Source of the DNA: Variovorax davisae
GTDB taxonomy: Bacteria > Pseudomonadota > Gammaproteobacteria > Burkholderiales > Burkholderiaceae_C
DNA: 64,000 bases
Direction: 5' to 3'
NCBI RefSeq assembly: GCF_030316845.1
Contig: NZ_JASZYS010000012.1
Location: 181,480 to 245,479 of the forward strand
Shown: positions 42,226 through 51,371 of the stretch, in pieces
Position numbering within the stretch: the stretch's first letter is position 1
Layout of the letters: each line of letters starts with the position of its first letter
Position numbers and translations under genes: made by a program
Notes under the pieces: model-generated
The model's database searches: none
What the model was told of the DNA's origin: nothing
What the model saw: only the letters and a program-made list of their open reading frames with translations

Positions 42226-43680
42226 TCAGGGCGCCGGCAGGGTCTGCGCGATGCGCTCGGCCATGAAGTCGTAGAACGGGTTCGACGACAGCCGTGTGAG
42301 CGAATCCAGGCTGACGATCAGGCCGCCGCGTTCGCCGCGCATCGCCAGCGCCCCCAGGTTGACGCCGAAATCGTCGCTGTCGTCGGGCCGCAGGCCGTAC
42401 AGCGGGTCGGTGACCGGAAACGGCAGCGCCAGGTGCGAGAGCGAAAACACCTCGAGCGGGAACTCGAGCCCGAGCGGCCGCGTCTGGACCGTGGTGGCAC
42501 CGGCCTCCGTGACCTGCTCGACCACCTGCCGGCTGTGGACGTCGGCGTTGGTGACCAGGGTCGTGCGGAAGCGCCGCGGCGCCGGCGGCAGCACCCGGTC
42601 GGGCCGCAGGTCGCTGCCGGAGCGCAGCAGTGGCCCGAACTTGACGCTGCGGTTGAGGTCGAACAGCACCAGCTCGCTGCCATTGGCCGGCAGCCGCGCA
42701 TAGAGGCCGGTGACGATCGCCCGGGTGCTCACCGTGAAGTCGATCAGCGACTGGAAGGTGAGGGTCGGCGGCATCTGGTCGAGTCGTCCGTCGCGTTCCT
42801 CGCGGGCCACGTGGGCCTGCAGGTCGCGCGTGAGCAGCGACGACTGGCGGGCGCCGTTGACCGGGAACGAGTTGTACTTGAAGGGGTTGAACTCCGGCAC
42901 GATGCCGAGCCAGGCCGCCTTGGCGAAGGCCGGAAAGATCGCCGGCCAGCCGAACACGCCGGCGAAGCGCGACAGCTCGGTGATGCCGATCATCGGCGCG
43001 ATCAGGATCAGGCGGTCGGGCCGCGCCAGCTTCGGGTCGTCGATCGCGTCGAGCGCGTACTTGGTCGCCAGTGCGCCGCCGTTCGAAAAGCCGACCGCGT
43101 GCAGCGGCAGCGGCGCCGGCACGCGGCGGCGCGCTTCGCGCACCGCGAGCTGGGTCGCCGCCGACCAGTCTTCCCATTGCACATGGGTGAGTCCGGCCGG
43201 CACGGTGCCGTGGCCCGGCATGCGGATCGCGACGACCGCGAAACCGTGGTCGCGGTACAGCGTGGCCACGTGGCGCAGGCTGAAGGGCGAATCGGTCAGG
43301 CCATGGAGCAGCACCACCACGCCCTTGGGCGGGCCTGGCGGATCGAGCGTGTAGGAGCGGTTCCAGTCCTGGCGGAAGTGACCCGGGTAGATCGGGCTGC
43401 CGTCGAAGTAGCGGTTCGACGGCGTGCGCAGTTCCGGCGGCAGCTTGTCGGTGACTTCGCGCCGGACCTCCTCGAAGGCCGCGTTCTCGGCCGCCAGCCA
43501 GGCCGGCCAGTCGGCCTGGCGGATCTGCGCGCCCGACAGCTCGTGCGGCACGTGCGTGTGCCACGGTTCGAGCGGGGGACCGCGCTGCACGTCGTAGGTG
43601 CGCACCGCCAGCAGTGTGACGAAAACGATGCCCAGCAACAGCGCGGTGCGCTTCAGCATCCTGGCCAGCCAGGGTCCCAT
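42226..43680 (-). CDS. Alpha/beta hydrolase with N-terminal membrane anchor
   Basis: A 484-residue predicted serine hydrolase. It starts MGPWLARMLKRTALLLGIVF, giving one membrane helix (TALLLGIVFVTLLAVRTY) that would place the enzyme in the periplasm. The oxyanion region is VVVLLHGLTDSPFSLRHVAT and the nucleophile elbow is HAVGFSNGGALATKYALDAI (G-F-S-N-G). The acid is probably Asp in TLVTNADVHSRQVV and the His lies in FSLSHLALPFPVTDPLYGLR. It resembles monoglyceride-lipase-like hydrolases but is longer, with an extra N-terminal section (residues 45-110). It stands alone between two unrelated regions. Substrate unknown. Confidence 0.9.
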   Translation of the reverse strand: MGPWLARMLKRTALLLGIVFVTLLAVRTYDVQRGPPLEPWHTHVPHELSGAQIRQADWPAWLAAENAAFEEVRREVTDKLPPELRTPSNRYFDGSPIYPGHFRQDWNRSYTLDPPGPPKGVVVLLHGLTDSPFSLRHVATLYRDHGFAVVAIRMPGHGTVPAGLTHVQWEDWSAATQLAVREARRRVPAPLPLHAVGFSNGGALATKYALDAIDDPKLARPDRLILIAPMIGITELSRFAGVFGWPAIFPAFAKAAWLGIVPEFNPFKYNSFPVNGARQSSLLTRDLQAHVAREERDGRLDQMPPTLTFQSLIDFTVSTRAIVTGLYARLPANGSELVLFDLNRSVKFGPLLRSGSDLRPDRVLPPAPRRFRTTLVTNADVHSRQVVEQVTEAGATTVQTRPLGLEFPLEVFSLSHLALPFPVTDPLYGLRPDDSDDFGVNLGALAMRGERGGLIVSLDSLTRLSSNPFYDFMAERIAQTLPAP

Positions 43681-43745
43681 TCCGTTTCCTCTTGCGTTCT
43701 TGTTCGGGCACGCGTTTCCCGGGAAACGCTCTGCCGTGCAATCTA

Positions 43746-45161
43746 TCACGCAGCCCCGGCAGCGATCCGCCCCAGCGTCGCGATCGCCTGCTCGGTGCGC
43801 GCGTCCCAGGGATGGCCGTAGTTGAGGCGCAGGCAGTTCGCGAAGCCGCGCTGGGCCGAGAAGATCGGCCCCGGCGCGACGCTGATGCCCTGGGCCAGCG
43901 CCTGCCGATGCAGCGCCAGGGCATCGACCTGCGCCGGCATCTCGACCCACAGGAAATAGCCGCCCGCCGGCCGGGTGGCGCGGGTGCCGGGCGGGAAGTG
44001 CTCGCCGATCGCCTGCGCCAGCAGGGTCTGCTGCTCGGCCAGCGCGCGCCGCAGCTTGCGCAGGTGCTTGTCGAAGCCGCCCTTCTCGAGGTAGGTCGCC
44101 AGCCCGTTCTGGGTCGGCGCCGAGGCGCCCAGCGTGGTGGTCAGCTTGGCGCGGGCCACCGCGCGCGCGTACCGCCCCGGGGCCGCCCAGCCGATGCGGT
44201 AGCCGGGCGCCAGGCACTTCGAGAACGACGCGCAGTGCATCACCAGGCCCTGGGTGTCGAAGGCCTTGGCCGGCAGCGGCCGCTTGTCGTCGAAGTAGAG
44301 CTCGCCGTAGACGTCGTCCTCGATCAGCGGCACCTGGTGGCGGGCCAGCAACTCGACCAGCGCCTTCTTCTTCGCCTCGGGCATCAGGCTGCCGAGCGGA
44401 TTCTGGAAATTGGTCATGAGCCAGCAGGCCTTGGGCCGATGGCGCTGGATCGCGCGCTCCAGCGCGTCCAGCGCCATGCCTTCGCGCGGATGGGTCGGCA
44501 CCTCGATCGCCTCCAGGCCGAGCCGCTCGAGCGCCTGCAGCGCGGCGTAGAAGGTCGGCGACTCGATCAGCACCGCATCGCCGGGCCGCGTGACGCTGGC
44601 CAGGCAGAGGTTCAGCGCCTCGAGGGCGCCGTTGGTGATCACGATCTCGTCGGTGTGGACCTGCACGCCATCGGCCAGGTAGCGCAGCGCGATCTGCCGC
44701 CGCAGCCGCGCGTTGCCGGGGCTCAGGTCGTCCACGGTGCTCCACGGGTCGAGGTTCTGGACACTGGATGCCATGACGCGGCCGAGGCGGGCGAGCGGAA
44801 AGAGCAGCGGGCTGGGGAAGGCCGAGCCCAGCGGCACCACGTCGCGCACCATGGTCGACTCGAGGATCTCGAACACATGCTCGCTGACATCGAGCGGCCG
44901 GGCGTCGTCCTCGGGCTGCGAGGCCGCCTCGGGCTCGGGCGGCAGCTGCCGGGCGCCTTCGGCCACGTAGTAGCCGGAGCGCTCGCGGGCCCGGATCAGG
45001 CCCTGGGCCTCGAGCAGGTAGTAGGCCTGGAACACGGTCGACGGGCTGACGCCGCGGCTGGCCCGCGCCTGGCGCACCGAGGGCAGGCGATCGCCGGGGT
45101 GCAGCAACCCGGTGCGAATCGATTCGGCGATCTCGGCGGCCAGCGCCTGGTAGCGTGTCAT
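43746..45161 (-). CDS. MocR-type regulator: GntR winged helix fused to class I aminotransferase domain
   Basis: A 471-residue PLP-binding transcription factor. Residues 1-70 form the GntR-type wHTH (YQALAAEIAESIRTGLLHPG, DRLPSVRQARASRGVSPSTV, FQAYYLLEAQGLIRARERSG). Residues about 105-470 form an aminotransferase-fold domain (TNGALEALNLCLASVTRPGD, ACWLMTNFQNPLGSLMPEAK) with the PLP Lys in CASFSKCLAPGYRIGWA. The linker is acidic and Pro-rich. It is divergent from a DHA2 pump gene with only 45 bases between the two starts, so it very likely controls that pump. The effector may be PLP plus an amino acid or amine. Confidence 0.93.
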   Translation of the reverse strand: MTRYQALAAEIAESIRTGLLHPGDRLPSVRQARASRGVSPSTVFQAYYLLEAQGLIRARERSGYYVAEGARQLPPEPEAASQPEDDARPLDVSEHVFEILESTMVRDVVPLGSAFPSPLLFPLARLGRVMASSVQNLDPWSTVDDLSPGNARLRRQIALRYLADGVQVHTDEIVITNGALEALNLCLASVTRPGDAVLIESPTFYAALQALERLGLEAIEVPTHPREGMALDALERAIQRHRPKACWLMTNFQNPLGSLMPEAKKKALVELLARHQVPLIEDDVYGELYFDDKRPLPAKAFDTQGLVMHCASFSKCLAPGYRIGWAAPGRYARAVARAKLTTTLGASAPTQNGLATYLEKGGFDKHLRKLRRALAEQQTLLAQAIGEHFPPGTRATRPAGGYFLWVEMPAQVDALALHRQALAQGISVAPGPIFSAQRGFANCLRLNYGHPWDARTEQAIATLGRIAAGAA

Positions 45162-45171
45162 GGAGCGGCGA

Positions 45172-45200
45172 TTGTCCGGTACTGCGCGCGGCCTCATACT
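45172..45200 (+). promoter_or_regulatory. Sigma70-like promoter of the DHA2 pump gene
   Basis: TTGTCC (45172-45177) and CATACT (45195-45200) are 17 bases apart. Transcription would start at or next to the ATG at 45207, giving an almost leaderless message. It overlaps the control region of the divergent MocR-type gene. Confidence 0.4.
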
Positions 45201-45206
45201 TTGGCG

Positions 45207-46811
45207 ATGCCGCAGATCGGAAAGCCTCCCGGTGACGACAGCCTGATCCGGCATGGTTGCGAGGCCGCCGACTGCCCGCCGGCTTCGCGGCCCTGGGTGC
45301 TCGCCGCGGCCATCGTCGGCTCGAGCATGGCCTTCATCGACGGCACGGTGGTCAACGTCGCGCTGCCGGCGATCCAGGCCGACCTGCATGCCAGCGCCTT
45401 CCAGGCCCAGTGGGTGGTCGAGTCCTATGCCCTGTTCCTGGCCGCGCTGCTGCTGGTCGGCGGCGCGCTCGGCGACCACTTCGGTCGCCGCAGGATCTTC
45501 GCGCTCGGGGTCGCGCTGTTCGCCCTGGCCTCGGTGGCCTGCGCGCTGGCGGGCGACGTCACGCAGCTGATCGCGGCGCGCGCGGTGCAGGGCATCGGCG
45601 GCGCCTTGCTGGTGCCCGGCAGCCTGGCGCTCATCAGCGCCTCCTTTCCCGAGAAGGAGCGCGGCCGGGCGATCGGCACCTGGTCCGGCTTCAGCGGCAT
45701 CACGGCCGCCATCGGGCCGGTGGTGGGCGGCTTCCTGGTCGATCACTATTCGTGGACCTGGGCCTTCCTGGTCAACCTGCCGATGGCGGCGGTGGTGCTG
45801 CTGATCGTCTGGCGCCACGTGCCGGAGAGCCGTGGCGGCGCGGCGGCCTCGGCCCGGCTCGATCCCTGGGGCGCGGTGCTGGCCACGGTCGCGCTCGGCG
45901 GCATTGTCTATGCGTTCATCGAAGCGCCGACCCAGGGCTGGCGCGCGCCCTCGGTGCCGGTCGCGCTGCTGGCGGGCATCGCGGCGAGCGTGGCCTTCGT
46001 CATGGTCGAGCAGCGCGTGCGCTCGCCGATGCTGCCGCTCGGGCTGATGCGGGTCGGCGACTTCGGCGGCGCCAACCTGCTGACGCTGCTGCTCTATGCG
46101 GCGCTCGGCGGCGGGCTCTACTTCCTGCCGCTCAACCTGATCCAGGTCCAGGGCTACTCGGCCACCGTCGCCGGCGCGGCGCTGCTGCCTTTCATCCTGA
46201 TCATGTTCGCGCTGTCGAGCTGGGCCGGGCAGCTGGTCGACCGCATCGGGGCGCGCCTGCCCCTGGTCGTGGGCCCCGCCATCGCCGCCGCCGGCTTCGC
46301 GCTGTTCGCGCTGCCGGGCGTGGGCGCCGGCTACTGGACCTCCTTCTTCCCGCCGGTGGTGGTGCTCGGCTTCGGCATGGCCGTGACCGTCGCGCCGCTC
46401 ACCACCACCGTCATGAACGCGGTCGGGCCGGAGCTCGCGGGCATCGCCTCGGGCGTCAACAACGCGGTCTCGCGGGCCGCCGCGGTGCTGGCGATCGCGG
46501 TCTTCGGCGTCGTCATGGCCTGGGCCTTCGACGCCGGCCTGGGCCAGGGCCTGCACGACATCGGCGCCTCGCCCGAGGCGGCCGCCTTCGTGCGGGCGCA
46601 GCGCAGCCAGCTGGCCGGCGCCATGCTGCCACCGGGTGCCGACCCCGAAGTGGCGGCAGCGCTGCGCCACACCATCAACGCGGCCTTCGTCTCCGGCTTT
46701 CGCTGGGTCATGCTGTCGTGCGCCGGCCTGGCCCTGCTGAGCGCGGCGAGCGCCTGGCTGCTGATCGGCCGCGCCGAGGCCATCGATCGCCATACGTCGC
46801 ATTGCCGATAG
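45207..46811 (+). CDS. MFS transporter, DHA2 family
   Basis: A 534-residue 14-helix pump. Start MPQIGKPPGDDSLIRHGCEA is followed by the first helix WVLAAAIVGSSMAFIDGTVV, NVALPAIQADL. Further stretches are GALGDHFGRRRIFALGVALF, GIGGALLVPGSLALISASFP, GFSGITAAIGPVVGGFLVDH and GIASGVNNAVSRAAAVLAIA. It resembles the EmrB/QacA group and methylenomycin/puromycin-type exporters. It is divergent from the MocR-type regulator and probably under its control. A hydrophilic N-terminal tail of about 30 residues is present. The substrate is unknown. Confidence 0.92.
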   Translation: MPQIGKPPGDDSLIRHGCEAADCPPASRPWVLAAAIVGSSMAFIDGTVVNVALPAIQADLHASAFQAQWVVESYALFLAALLLVGGALGDHFGRRRIFALGVALFALASVACALAGDVTQLIAARAVQGIGGALLVPGSLALISASFPEKERGRAIGTWSGFSGITAAIGPVVGGFLVDHYSWTWAFLVNLPMAAVVLLIVWRHVPESRGGAAASARLDPWGAVLATVALGGIVYAFIEAPTQGWRAPSVPVALLAGIAASVAFVMVEQRVRSPMLPLGLMRVGDFGGANLLTLLLYAALGGGLYFLPLNLIQVQGYSATVAGAALLPFILIMFALSSWAGQLVDRIGARLPLVVGPAIAAAGFALFALPGVGAGYWTSFFPPVVVLGFGMAVTVAPLTTTVMNAVGPELAGIASGVNNAVSRAAAVLAIAVFGVVMAWAFDAGLGQGLHDIGASPEAAAFVRAQRSQLAGAMLPPGADPEVAAALRHTINAAFVSGFRWVMLSCAGLALLSAASAWLLIGRAEAIDRHTSHCR

Positions 46812-46874
46812 CCAATAGGGGAGGCCCCCTCCACACTGCGCACTCGATGGCCCGTTCACCCAAGGTCTGGCCGC

Positions 46875-46880
46875 AGGAGG
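46875..46880 (+). promoter_or_regulatory. Ribosome-binding site that decides the di-haem cytochrome start
   Basis: AGGAGG lies 7 bases before ATG 46888 but only 1 base before ATG 46882, so the second ATG is the likely start. Confidence 0.7.
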
Positions 46881-46887
46881 AATGGCA

Positions 46888-49413
46888 ATGAACCAGGGTT
46901 TCCGCCGCGGCGCTCGATGGTGGCCGCTGCTTGCCTGCATGCTGCTGGCGGGTTGCTCGAAGGGCCCGCAGCCCGGCGAGGTGCAGGACGAAGCGAGGCT
47001 CGCGGGCCGCGACGCGGCATCGTTCCCGCATGCCGGCGAGGACTACTTCCACGACATGGACAACGCCGTCGCGCTGTCGCCGGAAGAGATCAAGGGCCGC
47101 AACATGTGGCTGGTGTGGAGCGGCGGCAACGACCGCTTCTGGAACCAGATGAGCGACTACACCTTCGGCGCCTTCGACCTGCTGAAGGTGATCAGCTCGC
47201 ACCCCAGCCTGGGCTATTCGCGTGCCAATCGCTGGCAGTACTTCGGCCTGGTCAACGAGCCCTGCTTCAACAACGCCGCCGGCCCCGACAAGGCGCGCCG
47301 GGGCCTCTGGCTCGACGTCCGCGGCAAGGACTGCGCCCCCGACCCGTTCGAGAACGAGAGCAAATATCCCGGCGTCGCGATCGGCTCGCGCGGCAAGCCG
47401 CTGGGCGACGGCACGACGCAGCCGGTCGGTTCGTTCTACGGCTGGGGCACCGGCATCGCGGGACTGCGCCTGTTTCCGAATCCGGACTTCGACGAGAAGG
47501 CGGCCAAGGCCTGGGACGCCGAGAAGTACTACACCGACCCGAGCTACTACAACCGCAAGGACCTGGTGCGCCCCTACCGGGTCGGCATGTCCTGCGGCTT
47601 CTGCCACATCGGGCCGAGCCCGGTGCATCCGCCGGCCGATCCGAACAACCCCAAGTTCGAGAACCTGAGCTCCTCGGTCGGCGCCCAGTACATGTGGGTC
47701 GACCGGCTCTTCATCTACAACGCCAACAAGCCCGAGGGCCGGACCAACTACATGTACCAGCTGGCCCACACCTACCGGCCGGGCGCGATGGACACCTCGC
47801 TGGTCTCGACCGACGGCATCAACAACCCGCGCACCATGAACGCGGTCTACGACTTCGCCTCGCGGCTCGAGATGGCCCGGCGCATCGGCCGCGAGAAGCT
47901 CGCCGGCGGCGAACTCGACAACAAGCAGTTCAACGACTTCATCGCCAGCGGGCCCTTGACCGAGTTCTTCTCGAAGGCCGACTCGATGGTCTACACGCCG
48001 CGCGTGCTCAAGGACGGCGCCGACTCGGTCGGGCTGCTGGGCGCGCTGAACCGGGTCTACCTCAACATCGGCCTGTTCAGCGAGGAATGGCTGCTGCACT
48101 TCAATCCGGTGATCGGCGGCAAGACCATCACGCCGATCAAGATCGCCTCGGCCCAGAAGAACTCGAGCTACTGGCAGGCGACCGAGGCCGGGACGCCGAA
48201 CACGGCGCTGTTCTTCCTCAAGGCCGCGCAGCCCGACCACCTGAAGGACGCCCCCGGCGGCGACAAGTACCTGGGCGCCGACGCCGCCACGCTGGAGCGC
48301 GGCAAGCTGGCCTTCGCCGACACCTGCGCGCGCTGCCATTCGAGCAAGGCGCCGCCGCTGCCGGCGGCGCTCGAACTCACGCCCCAGCGCTGCGCGGGGC
48401 CGGGCTACGTCGACTGCTTCAAGCGCTACTGGGGCTGGACCCAGACCGAGGACTACAAGGCGCAAATGCGCAAGATCGTGCAGGCGCCGGACTTCCTGCA
48501 GAACAACTACCTCTCGACCGAGGCGCGGATCCCCGTCACCCTGCTGCGCACCAACGCCTGCAGCCCGCTGGCGACCAACGCGCTGGGGGGCAACATCTGG
48601 GACAACTTCTCGTCGCAGACCTACAAGAACCTGCCTTCGGTCGGCACCGTGACGCTCGCCGATCCCTTCACCGGCGCGCCCAAGCCCTATGCGATGCCGG
48701 CGGGCGGGCGGGGCTACACGCGGGTGCCCTCGCTGATCAGCGCCTGGTCGACCGCGCCCTTCCTGCTCAACAACACGGTCGGCGAGGCCAACGGCGATCC
48801 TTCGGTGGAAGGCCGCATGAAGGTCTTCGACCAGGCGATCGAGCAGATGCTGTGGCCCGAGAAGCGCAAGGCCGACGCCGTGCTCGGCGCCAAGGTCGGC
48901 GGCACCATCGACCGCACCACCGAGCGCAGCGTGGTCACCATCCCGACCGGCTATGCCCCCGAGGCGCTGCAGCCGCTGCAGGGCGCCTTGCACCGCTGGC
49001 TGCCCTGGCTGGTGCAGAAGGACGGCGACATCGTGCTGGGCCCGATCCCGGGCGGGGTGCCGGTGAACCTGCTGTCGAACCTGAAGCTGCGCGCCGAGAG
49101 CGACGAGCTCGGCGACAAGGCCCAGCACGTGAAGGACGTGGGCGCGCTGCTGGTCAAGCTCAAGCTGGCGCTCGCCAGCGCGCCGGCCGGCGCCTCCGAC
49201 GACGAACTCCGCCAGCACTTCGCCAACCTGGCCGAGCCGATGCTCGAGCTCAGCAAGTGCCGCGACTTCGTGGTCAACCGCGGCCACTACTTCGGCACTG
49301 CCGAGTTCAACCGGCAGGACGGCCTGAGCGCCGACGAGAAAGCCTTCGGCCGCGAGCCCGAGCTGAGCGACGAGGACAAGCGGGCGCTGGTCTCGTTCCT
49401 GAAGACCTTCTGA
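46888..49413 (+). CDS. Di-haem c-type cytochrome lipoprotein, unknown function
   Basis: An 841-residue exported protein, first gene of the oxidative cluster. A lipoprotein signal (WWPLLACMLLAGCSKGP, lipobox LAGC) puts it in the envelope. Two covalent haem sites are visible: CGFCH at residues 236-240 and CARCH at 480-484. The spacing and large size recall the cytochrome c peroxidase/MauG/RoxA superfamily, whose members reduce peroxides or oxidise organic substrates, but the sequence is far from classical CcpA. Other striking stretches are NMWLVWSGGNDRFWNQMSDY, TYRPGAMDTSLVSTDGINNP and RVPSLISAWSTAPFLLNNTV; the last resembles the cytochrome c peroxidase pattern near the second haem. It could pass electrons to or from the flavoprotein encoded 20 bases downstream. 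Confidence 0.88.
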   Translation: MNQGFRRGARWWPLLACMLLAGCSKGPQPGEVQDEARLAGRDAASFPHAGEDYFHDMDNAVALSPEEIKGRNMWLVWSGGNDRFWNQMSDYTFGAFDLLKVISSHPSLGYSRANRWQYFGLVNEPCFNNAAGPDKARRGLWLDVRGKDCAPDPFENESKYPGVAIGSRGKPLGDGTTQPVGSFYGWGTGIAGLRLFPNPDFDEKAAKAWDAEKYYTDPSYYNRKDLVRPYRVGMSCGFCHIGPSPVHPPADPNNPKFENLSSSVGAQYMWVDRLFIYNANKPEGRTNYMYQLAHTYRPGAMDTSLVSTDGINNPRTMNAVYDFASRLEMARRIGREKLAGGELDNKQFNDFIASGPLTEFFSKADSMVYTPRVLKDGADSVGLLGALNRVYLNIGLFSEEWLLHFNPVIGGKTITPIKIASAQKNSSYWQATEAGTPNTALFFLKAAQPDHLKDAPGGDKYLGADAATLERGKLAFADTCARCHSSKAPPLPAALELTPQRCAGPGYVDCFKRYWGWTQTEDYKAQMRKIVQAPDFLQNNYLSTEARIPVTLLRTNACSPLATNALGGNIWDNFSSQTYKNLPSVGTVTLADPFTGAPKPYAMPAGGRGYTRVPSLISAWSTAPFLLNNTVGEANGDPSVEGRMKVFDQAIEQMLWPEKRKADAVLGAKVGGTIDRTTERSVVTIPTGYAPEALQPLQGALHRWLPWLVQKDGDIVLGPIPGGVPVNLLSNLKLRAESDELGDKAQHVKDVGALLVKLKLALASAPAGASDDELRQHFANLAEPMLELSKCRDFVVNRGHYFGTAEFNRQDGLSADEKAFGREPELSDEDKRALVSFLKTF

Positions 49414-49432
49414 GCTGAGCGAAACGCCACGC

Positions 49433-51310
49433 ATGCAGGGCGCCGACGCGACGACGAGCGACTGGGACTACGTGATCGTCGGTGCGGGCGCGGGCGGCGG
49501 CCCGCTGGCGGCCCGCCTCGCCGAGCATGGCATGCGGGTCTTTTTGCTCGACGCCGGCGGAGATCCGCGCAGCGGCGACGCCCGCCTGCCGGACGACTAC
49601 GAGGTGCCGGCCTTCCATGCCTTCGCCTGCGAGAACCCGGCGCTGCGCTGGGACTTCCGCATCCGCCACTACGCCGACGAAGCGCAGCAGGCGAAGGACT
49701 GGAAGTACCAGGCCGGGCAGGGCGTGCTCTACCCGCGTGCCGCCGGGCTCGGCGGCTGCAGCGCGCACAACGCGATGATCTTCATGCTGCCGCATGCCTC
49801 GGACTGGGAGCGGATCGCGCGGCTGACGGGCGATCCGTCCTGGCACGCGGTGCGCATGCGCCGCTATGCGCACCGCGTGGAAGACTGCCACCACCGGCCG
49901 GTCTGGCGTGCGCTCAGGCACCTCGGGCTCGACCCGACCGGCCATGGCTGGGGCGGCTGGCTGCAGACCGAGAAGTCGATCCCGCTGTCGGTGCTCGGCG
50001 ACCAGGGCCTGCTGCGGGTGTTGCGCGACACCGCCCGCAGCTTCACCCACGGCCTGCCGACGCCGCTGCGCAGCACGCTGCGCTGGCTGGGTGGCGGCCT
50101 TGGCGATCCGAATGCACGGCGCTGGCGGCCCGGCAGCTTCGAGGGCCTGTGCTACACGCCGCTGGCGACGGCCGGCCACCGCCGCAGCGGCGTGCGCGAA
50201 CGGCTGCTGGCGGTGGCGGCGCGCCATCCCGATCGGCTGCACATCGAACTCGACGCCCTGGCGACCCGCGTGCTCTTCGATGCCGAGGGCAACGCGGTCG
50301 GCGTCGCGTACCTCAAGGGCGCCAGGCTCTACCGTGCCCATGCGGCGCCTAGCGCACAGGCCGGCGAGGCGCGCGAGGCGAGGGCGCGGCGCGAGGTGGT
50401 CCTCTGCGGCGGTGCCTTCAACACGCCGCAGCTGCTGATGCTGTCGGGCATCGGGCCGGCGGCCGAGCTGGCGGCGCACGGCATTGCCCTCCGGGTCGAC
50501 CTGCCGGGTGTCGGGCGCAACCTGCAGGACCGCTACGAGGTCGCGGTCACGCACCGGATGCCGGCGCCGTGGCAGGCGCTCGAGGGCGCGCGCTTCGAGC
50601 GCGACGATGCGCTGTGGCGCCGCTGGCAGCACGACCGCAGCGGCATGTACGCGTCCAACGGCGCCGCGCTCGGCGTGGTCCAGCGCTCGCGCGGCGCGAC
50701 CGGACCTGATCAGGAGCCGGACCTCTTCTGCATGGCGCTGCTGGCGCGCTTCGAAGGCTATTTCAGCGGCTTCTCGCACTGGATCCGCGACCATCCCGAC
50801 CAGCTGACCTGGGCCGTGCTCAAGGGCCACACGCGCAACCGCGCGGGCACGGTGCGACTGCGTTCGGCCGACCCGCGCGACATGCCGCTGGTGAACTTCC
50901 ACTACTTCGAGGAAGGCAGCGATGCCGAGGGCGCGGACCTGCAGGCGGTGGTGGAGGCGGTCCGCTTCGTGCGCCGCATGACGGCGCCGCTGCGCAAAAA
51001 AGGCTGGATCGCCGAGGAAGTGGCGCCGGGCGCCGCCGTCGACAGCGACGAGGCACTGGCCGACTACGTGCGGCAGACCGCCTGGGGCCACCATGCCTCG
51101 TGCTCCTGCGCGATCGGTGCCGCCGACGCGGGCGGCGTGCTCGACAGCGCGTTCGCCGTGCACGGCGTGCGGCGGCTGCGGGTGGTCGACGCCTCGGTGT
51201 TCCCGCAGATCCCGGGCTTCTTCATCGCCGCGGCGATCTACATGGTTGCGGAGAAGGCGGCCGACGTCTTGCTGGAGGCGGCGCGCCGAACACCTCTTTC
51301 GGCAAATTGA
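49433..51310 (+). CDS. GMC family FAD-dependent oxidoreductase
   Basis: A 625-residue flavoprotein of the glucose-methanol-choline family. The dinucleotide fold is DYVIVGAGAGGGPLAARLAE with VFLLDAGG. The second GMC signature region is VVLCGGAFNTPQLLMLSGIG, and the C-terminal active site is TAWGHHASCSCAIGA (His553/His554), then VVDASVFPQIPGFFIAAAIY. The N-terminal 180 residues contain PRAAGLGGCSAHNAMIFMLP. Relatives oxidise alcohols, sterols, choline or sugars; the long middle section (about 260-420) fits no single one. No signal peptide is seen. It follows the cytochrome gene by 20 bases and starts with a weak ribosome-binding site. Confidence 0.92.
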   Translation: MQGADATTSDWDYVIVGAGAGGGPLAARLAEHGMRVFLLDAGGDPRSGDARLPDDYEVPAFHAFACENPALRWDFRIRHYADEAQQAKDWKYQAGQGVLYPRAAGLGGCSAHNAMIFMLPHASDWERIARLTGDPSWHAVRMRRYAHRVEDCHHRPVWRALRHLGLDPTGHGWGGWLQTEKSIPLSVLGDQGLLRVLRDTARSFTHGLPTPLRSTLRWLGGGLGDPNARRWRPGSFEGLCYTPLATAGHRRSGVRERLLAVAARHPDRLHIELDALATRVLFDAEGNAVGVAYLKGARLYRAHAAPSAQAGEAREARARREVVLCGGAFNTPQLLMLSGIGPAAELAAHGIALRVDLPGVGRNLQDRYEVAVTHRMPAPWQALEGARFERDDALWRRWQHDRSGMYASNGAALGVVQRSRGATGPDQEPDLFCMALLARFEGYFSGFSHWIRDHPDQLTWAVLKGHTRNRAGTVRLRSADPRDMPLVNFHYFEEGSDAEGADLQAVVEAVRFVRRMTAPLRKKGWIAEEVAPGAAVDSDEALADYVRQTAWGHHASCSCAIGAADAGGVLDSAFAVHGVRRLRVVDASVFPQIPGFFIAAAIYMVAEKAADVLLEAARRTPLSAN

Positions 51311-51371
51311 CGAAGCCCATCGAAGGGCTGACACTTTCTGAACGGCGGGGCTTCCCCGGAGGAGAGCGCAG

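Noticed and set aside
45162..46940. Upstream extension of the MocR-type gene through the DHA2 pump gene
   Set aside because: The protein begins naturally at 45161 with the GntR domain; the extension is antisense composition only.
46888..49413. Naming the di-haem protein as a rubber oxygenase (RoxA)
   Set aside because: Two haem motifs and size are suggestive, but I could not match the conserved RoxA residues by eye.
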